A stretch of 64,000 nucleotides of DNA from Dokdonella_A soli (GCF_039523175.1 NZ_BAAAEU010000015.1:105329-169328), one strand, 5' to 3'; shown: positions 1 through 8,742, numbered from the stretch's first letter. Translations and numbers: made by a program. The notes: a model not told the origin generated them from the letters alone.

Positions 1-42
1 CGCGCGTTGCCGCGCGCAGGCGCATGCCGGGGGCGGTCACGC

Positions 43-489
43 TCAGCCGCCGAGCTTCTGCTTGACCAGCGCGGACACCTGGCCCATGTCGGCGCGTCCG
101 GCGACCTGCGGCTTGATCAGGCCGACGACCTTGCCCATGTCCTTCGCGCTGCTCGCGCCGGCGTCCGCGATAGCCTTCACGACGATCGCCTCGATCTCGG
201 CCGCCGAGAGCTGCGCGGGCATATAGGCCTGGATCACGCCGACCTCGAACTCCTCCTTGGTCGCGAGATCCTCGCGACCGGCGGCGCGGAACTGCGTGAT
301 CGAGTCGCGGCGCTGTTTGAGCATCTTCTCGATCACGCTGAGCACCTGCGTGTCGTCGAGCATGATGCGTTCGTCGACTTCACGCTGCTTGATCGCGGCG
401 TTGACCAGGCGGATCACGCCGAGGCGGTCCTTGTCGCCGCCCTTCATCGCAGCCTTCATGTCTTCGGTGAGTCGTTCTTTGAGTGACAT
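43..489 (-). CDS. yqeY: YqeY/GatB-like domain protein
   Basis: This 148-residue protein matches the YqeY family, which shares the C-terminal tRNA-binding-like domain of GatB. It has the typical start MSLKERLTEDMKAAMKGGDK and the family pattern of a helical domain followed by a small domain ending VSALVKQKLGG. A TTG lies one codon upstream, but AGGAG sits six bases before the ATG at 489, so that start is preferred. In many gammaproteobacteria yqeY follows rpsU in the rpsU-dnaG-rpoD operon. Here it is separated from rpsU by two unrelated genes and lies 30 bp after a regulator on the same strand, so it is probably co-transcribed with that regulator. The precise cellular role of the family is not settled. 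Confidence 0.93.
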   Translation of the reverse strand: MSLKERLTEDMKAAMKGGDKDRLGVIRLVNAAIKQREVDERIMLDDTQVLSVIEKMLKQRRDSITQFRAAGREDLATKEEFEVGVIQAYMPAQLSAAEIEAIVVKAIADAGASSAKDMGKVVGLIKPQVAGRADMGQVSALVKQKLGG

Positions 490-519
490 CAATAACTCCT
501 GAGGCCCGGTAGCGAGTGC

Positions 520-1494
520 TCAGCGGGCAGTATTTGGCAAAGCCTCGGAAGAGAGGCCATCGATGGACGCGCGCAGGGACGTCGTCATCTGCGCCGCGAT
601 GTCTTTCTGGATCGTCAAGATGTCCCCAAGAGGCCGATCGTAGGTTTCCGACCAGACGACGTAGCCGTCACGTGCCCGGATCAGCCGGGTCGCGACGCGA
701 AACGTGGCGGCGGATTTGCGCACGCTTCCATCCAGCAGGTAGGCGACACCGAGATTCCGTGCGATGTCGGCAACCGGCAGCTGCTTGCCCTTGTAGTAGA
801 ACGACGATGTGGGGCCCGGAACCCGAACCCCCAGGATCCTGCTCATGTGATCGATGAGTTCCTCGGTCATGCCGTCGGCGAAGTATTCCTCGTTCATCTC
901 CTGCGTGGTCAGATCGAGAAAAGGCAGCACGCCAATGGATTGGGGGGAAACCGACACGCTGGCGTCCGCGTGGGCGTATCGGCCCGTCGCGAAATTGCCG
1001 TAGACCCAATAACCCGCAACCAGCAACAGGATCAGCGCGGCGACGGCGCCGATCACGGCGCTCGATCTCCCGCTTGAGCCAAGCGTCGGCAGACTGATAT
1101 CCGGCACGTCTCGCCTCGTGCCGGTCAACGACGGCGAAATCCGCGCTTGCATGGGAGCCCGGTCGTCCCAGCGGCTGACCGCTGCCACCATGCGATACCC
1201 GAGCCGCGGCACCGTCGCGATATAAGCAGGCTGCCTAGGGTCGTCTCCGAGCGAACGCCGCAGCGAAGTCACGGCCTGATAGACCGAATCCGGCGTGACG
1301 ATCACGCCCGACCAGACCCGGGTCAGCAACTCGTCGATGCTGACGACTTCGCCAGCGCGCGCAGCGAGATGCAGGAGCAGCCGCATGGTGCGGACCTCCA
1401 CCCGAACGATCTCTCCGGCTCGAGATATCTCGCTCGACATCGGATTCACGCACCAGTCGCCGATGCGCAGCGGTGTTGCGAGGGGCTCGTCCAT
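520..1494 (-). CDS. Membrane-tethered winged-helix regulator with TolB/FlgO-like periplasmic domain
   Basis: The 324-residue protein has a CadC-like layout. An OmpR/PhoB-type winged helix occupies roughly residues 8-105 (motifs TMRLLLHLAARAGEVVS and LGYRMVA). A linker leads to one membrane helix near residue 160 (IGAVAALILLLVAGYWVYG). The C-terminal domain resembles the TolB/FlgO-like sensors of this class (SIGVLPFLDLT, YFADGMTEELI, YLLDGSVRKS, VVWSETYDRPLGDIL). Such proteins are anchored regulators that sense periplasmic signals. The start is uncertain: ATG at 1494 begins MDEPLATPLRIGDW and fits the domain boundary, but an ATG at 1539 is also in frame, and neither has a strong ribosome site. 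The target is unknown; divergent yceI is a natural candidate. Confidence 0.85.
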   Translation of the reverse strand: MDEPLATPLRIGDWCVNPMSSEISRAGEIVRVEVRTMRLLLHLAARAGEVVSIDELLTRVWSGVIVTPDSVYQAVTSLRRSLGDDPRQPAYIATVPRLGYRMVAAVSRWDDRAPMQARISPSLTGTRRDVPDISLPTLGSSGRSSAVIGAVAALILLLVAGYWVYGNFATGRYAHADASVSVSPQSIGVLPFLDLTTQEMNEEYFADGMTEELIDHMSRILGVRVPGPTSSFYYKGKQLPVADIARNLGVAYLLDGSVRKSAATFRVATRLIRARDGYVVWSETYDRPLGDILTIQKDIAAQMTTSLRASIDGLSSEALPNTAR

Positions 1495-1719
1495 ACGTGG
1501 CTGACGGCGACGGTGTCTTTCAGGGTGAATAGCGGGCATCGATTGTAGCGATATGCGCAACCAGCGACGACCGCGCCTCGCCGGCCGAGCCTCCCGGCCT
1601 TCGGCCCGGTGCACTTTTCAGAAGTATTCGGCGCGTTTCAGAGGGTTTCAGAGCGGCTTCAGGACTTTCCTGGCCCTGCTCGGGCACTGTGACCGCGCCA
1701 TCCCCACAGGAGTCATGCC

Positions 1720-2421
1720 ATGTTTTGCCGCTTCGCTTTTGCCGCCGCCTTCGCTCTCGCGTCCGCCCCGCTCCATGCCACCACCTACGCGTTTGAAGTG
1801 CACCATACCCAGGGGGTGATCCGCTGGAGCCATCTGGGCTTCTCGAATCCGACTGCGCAGTTCACCCAGGTGGAAGGCACCCTCGAATTCGACCCGGCCG
1901 ATCCGACCAAGTCATCCGTGACGGTTGCGATTCCATTGACCAGCATGAGCAGCGGCCTGCCCGACCTCGACGACGACTTCCGTTCGGCCAACTTTTTCGA
2001 TGTCCCCAAGTTTCCGACCGCGACGTTCAAGAGCACCAAGGTCGAGAAAGGCGGTGCATCGGGCCAGCTCAAGGTCACCGGCGACTTCAGCGTGCACGGC
2101 GTAACGAAGCCGGTCGTGCTCGATGTCACCCTCAACAAGATCGGCGTCAACCCGAGGAACAACGTGCCGTCGATCGGCTTCGAGGCCACGACGACGCTCA
2201 GGCGTTCCGAATTTGGCCTCGGCAACTACGTGCCCCAGGTCAGCGACGAGATCCAGGTTCACGTGACCTGCCAGGCGGACGAAGCGAAAGCGTATGTGCA
2301 GCACCTGAAAGCCAACGCGGCGGCGGCAGCCGTCGATGCCAAAAGAGCGGCGGATGAGGCGGCGGTCGTCGAGGCCGCGGCGATGAAAGCCCCGGCGGTC
2401 AAGGAAGCAGCGAAGAACTGA
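1720..2421 (+). CDS. YceI family periplasmic protein
   Basis: This 233-residue protein belongs to the YceI family, lipocalin-like barrels that bind polyisoprenoid-type lipids. A signal peptide covers about residues 1-21 (ending PLHAT). Family motifs include GVIRWSHLGFSNPTAQF, FDVPKFPTATFKST and DFSVHGVTKPVVLDV. The usual family length is about 190 residues; here an Ala/Lys/Glu-rich tail of about 40 residues follows the barrel and looks like low-complexity helix. GGAG lies seven bases before the ATG. The gene is divergent from the membrane regulator and convergent with rpsU. It could be the regulator's target, but nothing in the sequence proves that. Confidence 0.92.
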   Translation: MFCRFAFAAAFALASAPLHATTYAFEVHHTQGVIRWSHLGFSNPTAQFTQVEGTLEFDPADPTKSSVTVAIPLTSMSSGLPDLDDDFRSANFFDVPKFPTATFKSTKVEKGGASGQLKVTGDFSVHGVTKPVVLDVTLNKIGVNPRNNVPSIGFEATTTLRRSEFGLGNYVPQVSDEIQVHVTCQADEAKAYVQHLKANAAAAAVDAKRAADEAAVVEAAAMKAPAVKEAAKN

Positions 2422-2600
2422 CCTCGCTGGCGTTCAATGACTGGATAGAATCGACCTGCAGCAAGGCAAGGTGTTGCACGATGCTTCGCACGAAGCGAGC
2501 GCGAGCGTTCGCTTCGTCGAAACCGGGTCGGACATGCAGGACTTGGCGCGGCGGGAATGGCTGACACGGCTTCTTTCCCGGCATTGGTCCGATCAAACGC

Positions 2601-2631
2601 AAAAAGCCGGCAGCGCTTGCGCGCTGCCGGC
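2601..2631 (-). terminator. Rho-independent terminator of rpsU
   Basis: On the minus strand a perfect 11-bp stem (GCCGGCAGCGC pairing with GCGCTGCCGGC) with a 4-base loop is followed by five T residues. It lies 48 bp beyond the rpsU stop codon. It indicates that rpsU is terminated as a single gene and does not read through toward yqeY. Confidence 0.9.
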
Positions 2632-2678
2632 CGATGAACAGCCCGTCATCCAGCGCGGACCCGAAGGTCCGCAGCCGA

Positions 2679-2894
2679 TCAATACAGTCTTTGACGCTTC
2701 GTCACATCGCGCGAAACGCGGCGCAGGTGACGCTTGACCGCGGCGGCGCGCTTGCGCTTGCGCTCCTGGGTCGGCTTTTCGTAGAACTCGCGCTTGCGCA
2801 CTTCGGCCAGCACGCCGGCCTTTTCACAGGTGCGCTTGAAGCGACGCAGGGCAAACTCGAACGGTTCGTTTTCGCGAACTTTGACGCTGGGCAT
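2679..2894 (-). CDS. rpsU: 30S ribosomal protein S21
   Basis: The 71-residue basic protein has the full S21 pattern: MPSVKVRENEPFEFALRRFK at the N-terminus, then CEKAGVLAEVRKREFYEKPT and an Arg/Lys-rich tail. S21 binds the 30S platform and helps select initiation sites. It is transcribed away from tsaD across only 57 bp, the conserved gammaproteobacterial arrangement. A strong terminator follows directly, and no dnaG or rpoD follows within the window. The length and start are standard for the family. Confidence 0.98.
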   Translation of the reverse strand: MPSVKVRENEPFEFALRRFKRTCEKAGVLAEVRKREFYEKPTQERKRKRAAAVKRHLRRVSRDVTKRQRLY

Positions 2895-2951
2895 AAACTC
2901 TCCAATGCAAAATCACCCGGGGCTGTCGGGCGAGCCGTGTATTCTATCGCG

Positions 2952-4037
2952 ATGAATCCGTCATTTGCAAAGCAGGCATCAACCGGACCGGTGCTTGGGG
3001 TCGAGACCTCGTGCGACGAGACCGGCGTGGCCATCTTCGATCCGGCGCGCGGCGACGCGGCCGGCGGCCTGCTGGCGCACACGCTGTACAGCCAGATCCG
3101 CATGCACGCCGACTACGGCGGCGTGGTACCGGAACTGGCCTCGCGCGATCACGTGCGCAAGCTGCTGCCGCTGGTCCGCGAGACCCTGGCGCAGGCCGGA
3201 CTGCGTGTCGCCGACCTCGGTGGGGTCGCCTATACGGCCGGCCCGGGCCTGGTTGGCGCCTTGCTGGTCGGCGCGACCGCCGTGCGCTCGCTGGCCTGGG
3301 CGCTGGAACTGCCGGCGATCGGCGTGCATCACATGGAAGGCCATCTGCTCGCGCCGCTGCTGGAGCCCGACCCCCCGGAACCGCCGTTCGTCGCGCTGCT
3401 GGTCTCGGGCGGTCACTCGATGCTGATCGAGGTCGCCGCGATCGGCCGCTACACGCTGCTCGGCGACACCCTCGACGATGCCGCCGGCGAGGCGTTCGAC
3501 AAGACGGCCAAGCTGATGGACCTGCCGTATCCGGGCGGCCCGGCACTGGCGAAGCTGGCCGAACAGGGGCGCCCTGGCACGTTCCGCTTCGCGCGGCCGA
3601 TGACCGACCGGCCCGGCCTCGATTTCAGCTTCTCGGGCCTGAAGACGCAGGTACTGCTGGCCTGGCAGGCCAGCGACAGGTCCAACCAGACCAAGGCCGA
3701 CATCGCACGCGCGTTCGAGGAGGCGATCGTCGATACGCTGACGATCAAGTGCCGGCGCGCGCTGGCCGCGACCGGCGCGCGCACGCTGGTCGTCGCCGGC
3801 GGCGTCGGCGCTAACCGGCGCCTGCGCGCGCAGCTTGCCGAAGCCGGCGCGCGCGAGGGCTTCCGTGCGCACTTCCCGCGCCTGGAGTTCTGCACCGACA
3901 ACGGCGCGATGATCGCGCTGGCCGGCGCGCTGCGTCTGCAGGCCGGCGAGCATGAGACGCCGGCAATCCTGGTGCGGCCGCGCTGGGATTTGGCCAGCCT
4001 GCCACCGCTTGGCGTGCCCATCGCAGGTGTCGGGTGA
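2952..4037 (+). CDS. tsaD: tRNA N6-adenosine threonylcarbamoyltransferase
   Basis: TsaD transfers the threonylcarbamoyl group to A37 of ANN-decoding tRNAs together with TsaB, TsaC and TsaE. The 361-residue protein starts MNPSFAKQASTGPVLGVETS and shows the ASKHA nucleotide-binding fold (GVETSCDETGVAIFD, AYTAGPGLVGALLVG), the metal-binding HMEGH motif and VVAGGVGANRRLR near the C-terminus. The reading frame is open far upstream, but homology begins at this ATG, and the rpsU coding region ends the divergent gap. No clear Shine-Dalgarno sequence precedes the start. A TATTCT hexamer ends six bases before the ATG, so the message may have a very short leader or none. Confidence 0.97.
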   Translation: MNPSFAKQASTGPVLGVETSCDETGVAIFDPARGDAAGGLLAHTLYSQIRMHADYGGVVPELASRDHVRKLLPLVRETLAQAGLRVADLGGVAYTAGPGLVGALLVGATAVRSLAWALELPAIGVHHMEGHLLAPLLEPDPPEPPFVALLVSGGHSMLIEVAAIGRYTLLGDTLDDAAGEAFDKTAKLMDLPYPGGPALAKLAEQGRPGTFRFARPMTDRPGLDFSFSGLKTQVLLAWQASDRSNQTKADIARAFEEAIVDTLTIKCRRALAATGARTLVVAGGVGANRRLRAQLAEAGAREGFRAHFPRLEFCTDNGAMIALAGALRLQAGEHETPAILVRPRWDLASLPPLGVPIAGVG

Positions 4038-4178
4038 TCCGGATCTGATCGGATTGAACCGGTCTTGTGCTATCGGCGACGCATCGCCCGATGTATGGTG
4101 CACGAGCTGCCGCTGAGTCAGTCCGGATCCGCATCGCGATTCCGGATAACGAAATGCGATTGCCTACGGGGGTATGTC

Positions 4179-4799
4179 ATGCGTCTGCCGATTGCGACCG
4201 CGTTGATTTTCGTGGCTGCCCTTCTCGCCGAGCCGTGCGCTGCGCGCGGTCTGCTCTGGGAGGCCACCACGCCCGACACCGCCGTAGCCAACACCGCAAC
4301 GCCGATCTGCGATCTGTTCGCCGATGGTTACGAGAAACCCGCGGCGGGACCATGCGCGAGCTGCTTCGACGGCAGCGTCAACTTCACCGAAACGGATGTC
4401 GACTGCGGCGGCAATTACTGCAAGCCGTGTGCGGACGGGAAAATCTGCGCCAGCGGCAACGACTGCCAGAACCGGGTTTGCAGCGCGGGAACTTGCCAGC
4501 CTGCAAGCTGTTCCGATGGAGTGAAGAACGGAAACGAAACAGACGTCGATTGCGGCGGCCCCACCTGTGCGGCATGCGCCATCGGCAAAGGTTGCAATGT
4601 CGGTAACGATTGCCAGAGCCACGTCTGCACTGCGGGAACCTGCGCCGCCCCAACGTGTTTTGACGGCGTCAAGAACGGAGGGGAAACCGATATCGATTGC
4701 GGTGGACCCACCTGCTCGAAATGCACCGCGGGAAAGATGTGCTTTGCGAGTTCGGACTGCGTCAGCAATGTGTGTGCAATGGGAGTGTGCGGTCCCTGA
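4179..4799 (+). CDS. Secreted cysteine-rich repeat protein
   Basis: The 206-residue product has a clear signal peptide (about residues 1-22, ending EPCAARG). The mature part is mainly three Cys-rich units of about 44 residues, each with a core like NETDVDCGGPTC followed by C-x-x-C, GK-x-C, NDC, VC and GTC. About 30 cysteines imply disulfide-stabilised, extracytoplasmic modules. Similar 'ETDxDCGG' repeats occur in large secreted proteins of myxobacteria and relatives. Just before the repeats is DLFADGYE, close to the F-x-D/N-G-F-E motif ending the protein at 55940-56800. The ATG at 4179 was chosen because it begins the signal peptide. No enzymatic domain is visible and the function is unknown. 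Confidence 0.85.
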   Translation: MRLPIATALIFVAALLAEPCAARGLLWEATTPDTAVANTATPICDLFADGYEKPAAGPCASCFDGSVNFTETDVDCGGNYCKPCADGKICASGNDCQNRVCSAGTCQPASCSDGVKNGNETDVDCGGPTCAACAIGKGCNVGNDCQSHVCTAGTCAAPTCFDGVKNGGETDIDCGGPTCSKCTAGKMCFASSDCVSNVCAMGVCGP

Positions 4800-4927
4800 T
4801 CCGCCGGTAAGTGAGCTGGTAGACTCGGCGTTCGCGCCGCCATGCGCTTGCGCGTATCCAGCGACGATGAGCGCGCGACTTCGCCACCGCCGCTGCGGAT
4901 CGCCCTCCCCTTACTGATCGGTTTTGC

Positions 4928-5281
4928 ATGGATCTCGTTTTCATAGAAGACCTGCGCATCGAGACGATCATCGGCATCTACGACTGGGAGCGCACCACGC
5001 GCCAGATCGTCGCGCTGGATGTCGAGATGGCATTCGACAACACGAAGCCGGCTGCGACGGACCGCATCGAGGACACGCTGAACTACAAGGCGGTGTCCAA
5101 GCGTCTGATCGCGTTCGTCGAGGCCTCGCATTTCGAGCTGGTCGAGACGTTGGCCGAGCGTTGTGCCGAGATCCTCCGCGTGGAGTTCGATGTGCGCTGG
5201 CTGCGCCTGAAGCTGTCCAAGCCCGGCGCGGTGACTGGCGCGCGTGCGGTCGGTGTGGTCATCGAACGCGGTGAGCGGTGA
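4928..5281 (+). CDS. folB: Dihydroneopterin aldolase
   Basis: FolB converts 7,8-dihydroneopterin to 6-hydroxymethyl-dihydropterin and glycolaldehyde in folate synthesis. The 117-residue length is typical. Recognisable motifs are MDLVFIEDLRIETIIGIYDW at the start, the DTLNYKAV segment, FELVETLAERCAEIL and the LSKPGAV strand. folK, the next enzyme of the pathway, follows 45 bp downstream on the same strand, supporting a folB-folK operon. Confidence 0.96.
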   Translation: MDLVFIEDLRIETIIGIYDWERTTRQIVALDVEMAFDNTKPAATDRIEDTLNYKAVSKRLIAFVEASHFELVETLAERCAEILRVEFDVRWLRLKLSKPGAVTGARAVGVVIERGER

Positions 5282-5326
5282 GGGCAAAGAAGTACCCGTC
5301 GTTACCGGCCAACAATCCCCATTCCG

Positions 5327-5815
5327 ATGCACCGCGCCTGGCTCAGCCTCGGCTCCAATCTTGAACCCGAGCGCCATCTGCGCGCGGCCCTCGCGGAGCT
5401 GCGCGCGAGCTTCGGTGCGCTGATCGTGTCGCCGGTCTACCGCTTTCCCGCGGTCGGCTTCGACGGGCCGGACTTCCTGAATCTCGCGATCGGTCTTGAT
5501 ACCGATCTCGATGCGTTCGCATTGAATGACTGGCTGCATGCGCTCGAGGATCGCCACGGCCGTCGTCGCGACGTGCCCCGCTATTCCAGCCGTACGCTGG
5601 ATGTCGATATCGTGCTGTTCGACGATCTCGTGCTGAGCGGCCCCGGCAACCTGCAGGTGCCACGCAAGGAACTCGCCGAGGCGTTCGTGCTGAAGCCGCT
5701 GGCCGAGATCGCGCCGGACGTGCGCGAGCCGCAGTCGGCACGCACGCTCGCCGAATTGCGGGCGGCTTCGCCGACGGCGACAGCCGAGTACGAACGGGTC
5801 GATCTCGACGTCTGA
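5327..5815 (+). CDS. folK: 2-amino-4-hydroxy-6-hydroxymethyldihydropteridine pyrophosphokinase
   Basis: HPPK transfers pyrophosphate from ATP to the FolB product. The 162-residue protein begins with the family signature AWLSLGSNLEPERHLRAAL. It contains SPVYRFPAVGFDGPDFLNLA, the catalytic helix region LEDRHGRRRDVPRYSSRTLD, the metal-binding DVDIVLFDD and the PRKELAEAFVLKPLAEIAPD segment. The gene is immediately downstream of folB. Confidence 0.97.
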   Translation: MHRAWLSLGSNLEPERHLRAALAELRASFGALIVSPVYRFPAVGFDGPDFLNLAIGLDTDLDAFALNDWLHALEDRHGRRRDVPRYSSRTLDVDIVLFDDLVLSGPGNLQVPRKELAEAFVLKPLAEIAPDVREPQSARTLAELRAASPTATAEYERVDLDV

Positions 5816-5862
5816 GTCGCGTCGGTGCTAAAACAGACGCTGGTCTCGAGGGGAGAGTCAGC

Positions 5863-6705
5863 ATGGGTTGTTTTGCACGCAGTTGGGCCTTGGTCAAGGC
5901 GAGCGCTGCGGTGCTGCGCTCGGATCGGGAATTACTGGTGTTTCCGCTGCTGGCGGCTATCGGCACGCTGCTCGTCGCGGCCACGTTCATCGCGCCGCTC
6001 GCGTTCGGTGGCGCGTTCGCGCAGCTCGACGACGGTCCGACACCGGCCTGGCTGTGGCCGCTCGTCTTCCTGTTCTACCTCAGTCAATACTTCGTGATCT
6101 TCTTCTTCAACGCGGCGCTGGTCGGTGCCGCGCGGATCCGCCTCGATGGCGGCAATCCGACTTTGGCCGACGGCTTCCGCATCGCCGCGGCACGCTGGCC
6201 GCAGATCCTCGGTTACGCGGCGATCGCGGCGACGGTCGGCATGGTGTTGCGCGCGATCCAGGAACGCGCGGGCCTGATCGGGCGCTGGGTCGCCGGCCTG
6301 CTTGGCCTCGCCTGGACCGTCGCGACGTTCCTCGCCGTGCCGGTGCTGGTCAACGAGAACATCGGTCCAGTCGATGCGATCAAGCGCAGCACGGAACTGC
6401 TCAAGCGCACCTGGGGCGAAAACCTGGTCGGCAATGTCGGCATGGGTTTCGTGTTCGGCCTGATCTTCCTCGCCTGGGTGCTGGGCATGGGCGGGCTGCT
6501 GTTCGTTGCCGCGCAGGCGCACGCTGTCGTCCTGGTGTTCGCCATCGGCGCGCTCGCGGTGCTCGGCGTCCTGCTGCTCAGCCTCGTGCAAAGTGCGCTG
6601 CAGGGCGTCTACGCGGCAGCGCTGCATCGCTATGCTGAAACCGGCGACGCCGGCGTCGGCTTCGAGCGCGCGCTGGTCGCCGACGCGTTCCGCATCAAGG
6701 CCTGA
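5863..6705 (+). CDS. Polytopic inner-membrane protein, DUF6159-like
   Basis: This 280-residue integral membrane protein has about six hydrophobic segments (roughly residues 24-50, 65-90, 112-130, 140-165, 190-215 and 220-250). It begins MGCFARSWALVKASAAVLRS, like DUF6159 proteins, which share the RSW-(A/E)-xxKxS-xxVL-xxDRELLVFP opening. An amphipathic stretch, PVDAIKRSTELLKRTWGENL, lies between helices. No function is known for the family. It sits 47 bp after folK on the same strand and is convergent with the folM-like reductase; a role in folate synthesis is not implied. Confidence 0.8.
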   Translation: MGCFARSWALVKASAAVLRSDRELLVFPLLAAIGTLLVAATFIAPLAFGGAFAQLDDGPTPAWLWPLVFLFYLSQYFVIFFFNAALVGAARIRLDGGNPTLADGFRIAAARWPQILGYAAIAATVGMVLRAIQERAGLIGRWVAGLLGLAWTVATFLAVPVLVNENIGPVDAIKRSTELLKRTWGENLVGNVGMGFVFGLIFLAWVLGMGGLLFVAAQAHAVVLVFAIGALAVLGVLLLSLVQSALQGVYAAALHRYAETGDAGVGFERALVADAFRIKA

Positions 6706-6735
6706 GCGCGCGCGGATTGCGCTCGCTGGCGTCGC

Positions 6736-7482
6736 TCACATCGCCAGCGAGCGCCCGCCGTCGACGCGGATGATCTGTCCGGTCACGAACGGCGCGTCGC
6801 GCAGCAGCCAGAGCACCGCGCCGGCGACGTCGTCCGGTGTGCCGCTGCGTTTGAGCGGCGTGCGCGCGATCAGTTCCTGCTGGTCCGCATAGGTCTTGCC
6901 GGCCTCTGGCCAGAGCACCGCGCCCGGTGCGACGCCATTTACGCGCACCGCCGGCGCGAGTTCCTGTGCCAATGCCTTGGTGGCCATCACCAGCGCGGCC
7001 TTGGCCATGCAATAGACACTGTGCCGCGGCAGCGGCCGTTCGGCGTAGATGTCGATGAGGTTGACGATCGCGCCGTGGCGCGCGGCCAGGTGCGGCGCCG
7101 CTGCCTGCGCGAGAAACAGCGGCGCGCGCGCGTTGGTCGCGAACAGTTCGTCCCATTGCGTCGGCGTGATCGCGCCGATCGGGGTCGGATGGAACGCCGA
7201 TGCGTTGTTCACCAGGCCGTCGAGGCGTTGGAAATGTAGCAGCGTGTTCAGCACCAGCTCCGGCATGCGTGCGAGATCGGCGAGGTTGGCCTGCAGCCCG
7301 AGCGTGCTGCGCGGGCGCGCGCGTTCGAGTTCTGCGACGAGCGCATCGAGCTCCCTGCGCGAACGCCAGCAGTGCAGGGCGAGGTCGTAGCCTGCCGCAT
7401 GCAAGGTGCGCGCGATCGTCGCGCCGACCCGGCGTGCGGCGCCGGTGATCAGCACGACCGGTCGTTCGGTCACGTTCGTCAT
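6736..7482 (-). CDS. folM: Pteridine reductase / dihydromonapterin reductase-like SDR
   Basis: This short-chain dehydrogenase of 248 residues carries TGAARRVG (residues 13-20), where the Arg-Arg variant of the NADPH loop is typical of pteridine reductases. It also has the NNAS motif (92-95), the catalytic Y157-x-x-x-K161 pair and a DIYAERPL segment close to the DIHAERPL signature of FolM/PTR1. The family reduces dihydromonapterin or dihydrofolate with NADPH. Its place beside folB-folK supports a pterin role. It is divergent from the MidA-like gene and convergent with the DUF6159 gene. Confidence 0.88.
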   Translation of the reverse strand: MTNVTERPVVLITGAARRVGATIARTLHAAGYDLALHCWRSRRELDALVAELERARPRSTLGLQANLADLARMPELVLNTLLHFQRLDGLVNNASAFHPTPIGAITPTQWDELFATNARAPLFLAQAAAPHLAARHGAIVNLIDIYAERPLPRHSVYCMAKAALVMATKALAQELAPAVRVNGVAPGAVLWPEAGKTYADQQELIARTPLKRSGTPDDVAGAVLWLLRDAPFVTGQIIRVDGGRSLAM

Positions 7483-7563
7483 CGTGGTGCCCTCCCTGTC
7501 GCGCTATGCTGGACGGCCATTGCCCTTGCCCAGAGTGCCGCAGAAGCGCGCGCCAAACCAGCC

Positions 7564-8742
7564 TTGAACACCGCCCTGCCCGAACCAGACGCCGCCGAGC
7601 GCGCGCATTCCGACGAACTCGCCGCGCTCATCCGCAACGAGATCGCCGCGACCGGCGAGATGCCGTTCGCGCGGTTCATGGAACTTGCGCTGTATGCGCC
7701 CGGCCTCGGCTACTACAGCGCCGGCCGCACCAAATTTGGCGCCGCCGGCGATTTCGTGACCGCATCGGAACTCGGCGACCTGTTCGCGCGTTGCGTCGCG
7801 CGTGCGCTCGCGCCAGCGTTGCGTGAACTGGGCGCGGACGCGGATTTCCTCGAACTCGGCGGCGGCAGCGGCGCGTTCGCGGTCGCGGCGTTGCGCGAGC
7901 TGGCCGCGCTTGGTGCGCTGCCGCGGCGCTACAAGATCCTCGAACCCAGCGCCGACCTGCGCGAACGCCAGCGCACGCGCGTGCATGCCGAACTGCCGCC
8001 TGAACTCGCTGCGCGCGCCGAATGGGTTTCGCGTCCGCCGGAGCAGAACTGGCGCGGCGTGCTGTTCGCGAACGAGGTGGTCGATGCGTTGCCGACCACG
8101 CGCTTCGCCGTTCATGAGGGCGAGGTGTTCGAGGAACACATCACGCTCGATGCTACGCGTTTCGTGCGCGTGGATCGGCCAGCCGACACGCTGGTCGCGA
8201 ACGCGGTGCGCCATGTCGAGCGCTCGCTCGAGGCGCCATTCGCGGACGGCTACCGCTCGGAGGTCCTGCCGCAGCTGCCGTACTGGATCCAGGCGGTCAC
8301 CGCTTCGCTCGAAGCCGGCGTCGCGCTGTTCGTCGACTACGGCTATCCGCGTCGCGAGTTCTACCTGCCCGAACGCAGCGACGGCACCCTGGTCTGCCAC
8401 TACCGGCATCGCGCGCACGCCGACCCGTTGCACTGGCCCGGCCTCGCGGATATCACCGCGTTCGTCGATTTCACAGCGCTCGCCGAGGCCGGCGTCGGCG
8501 CCGGGCTCGACTTCGTCGGCTACGCACCGCAAGGGCAGTTCCTGCTCGCCAGCGGCCTGCCCGAACTGATCGAGGCCACGCAGGATCTGCCCGAAGTCGA
8601 ACGCCTGCGTGTCGTCGCCGAGGCGAAGCGGCTGACCTTGCCCGGCGATATGGGCGAGCGCTTCCAGGCGATCGCGTTCGCACGCGGCGTGACCGAGGCG
8701 CTGCCCGGTCTGCGCGCGTTCGATCTGTCGCGGCGCCTGTGA
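7564..8742 (+). CDS. SAM-dependent methyltransferase, MidA/NDUFAF7 family
   Basis: The protein (about 392 residues) belongs to the family of mitochondrial NDUFAF7 and bacterial MidA, class I methyltransferases that methylate protein arginine. Visible motifs are PFARFMELALYAPGLGYYS, GDFVTASELGDLFARC, the SAM-binding FLELGGGSGAFAVA, VLFANEVVDALP and DYGYPRREFY. The start is uncertain: no ATG precedes the homologous region, and the TTG at 7564 is the best candidate, although its ribosome site is weak. The ydcF-like gene follows 13 bp downstream and is probably co-transcribed. Confidence 0.88.
   Translation: MNTALPEPDAAERAHSDELAALIRNEIAATGEMPFARFMELALYAPGLGYYSAGRTKFGAAGDFVTASELGDLFARCVARALAPALRELGADADFLELGGGSGAFAVAALRELAALGALPRRYKILEPSADLRERQRTRVHAELPPELAARAEWVSRPPEQNWRGVLFANEVVDALPTTRFAVHEGEVFEEHITLDATRFVRVDRPADTLVANAVRHVERSLEAPFADGYRSEVLPQLPYWIQAVTASLEAGVALFVDYGYPRREFYLPERSDGTLVCHYRHRAHADPLHWPGLADITAFVDFTALAEAGVGAGLDFVGYAPQGQFLLASGLPELIEATQDLPEVERLRVVAEAKRLTLPGDMGERFQAIAFARGVTEALPGLRAFDLSRRL

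Noticed and set aside
4415..5557. Minus-strand 380-codon frame across folB and the Cys-rich gene
   Set aside because: It overlaps three supported genes in antisense and looks like a shadow.
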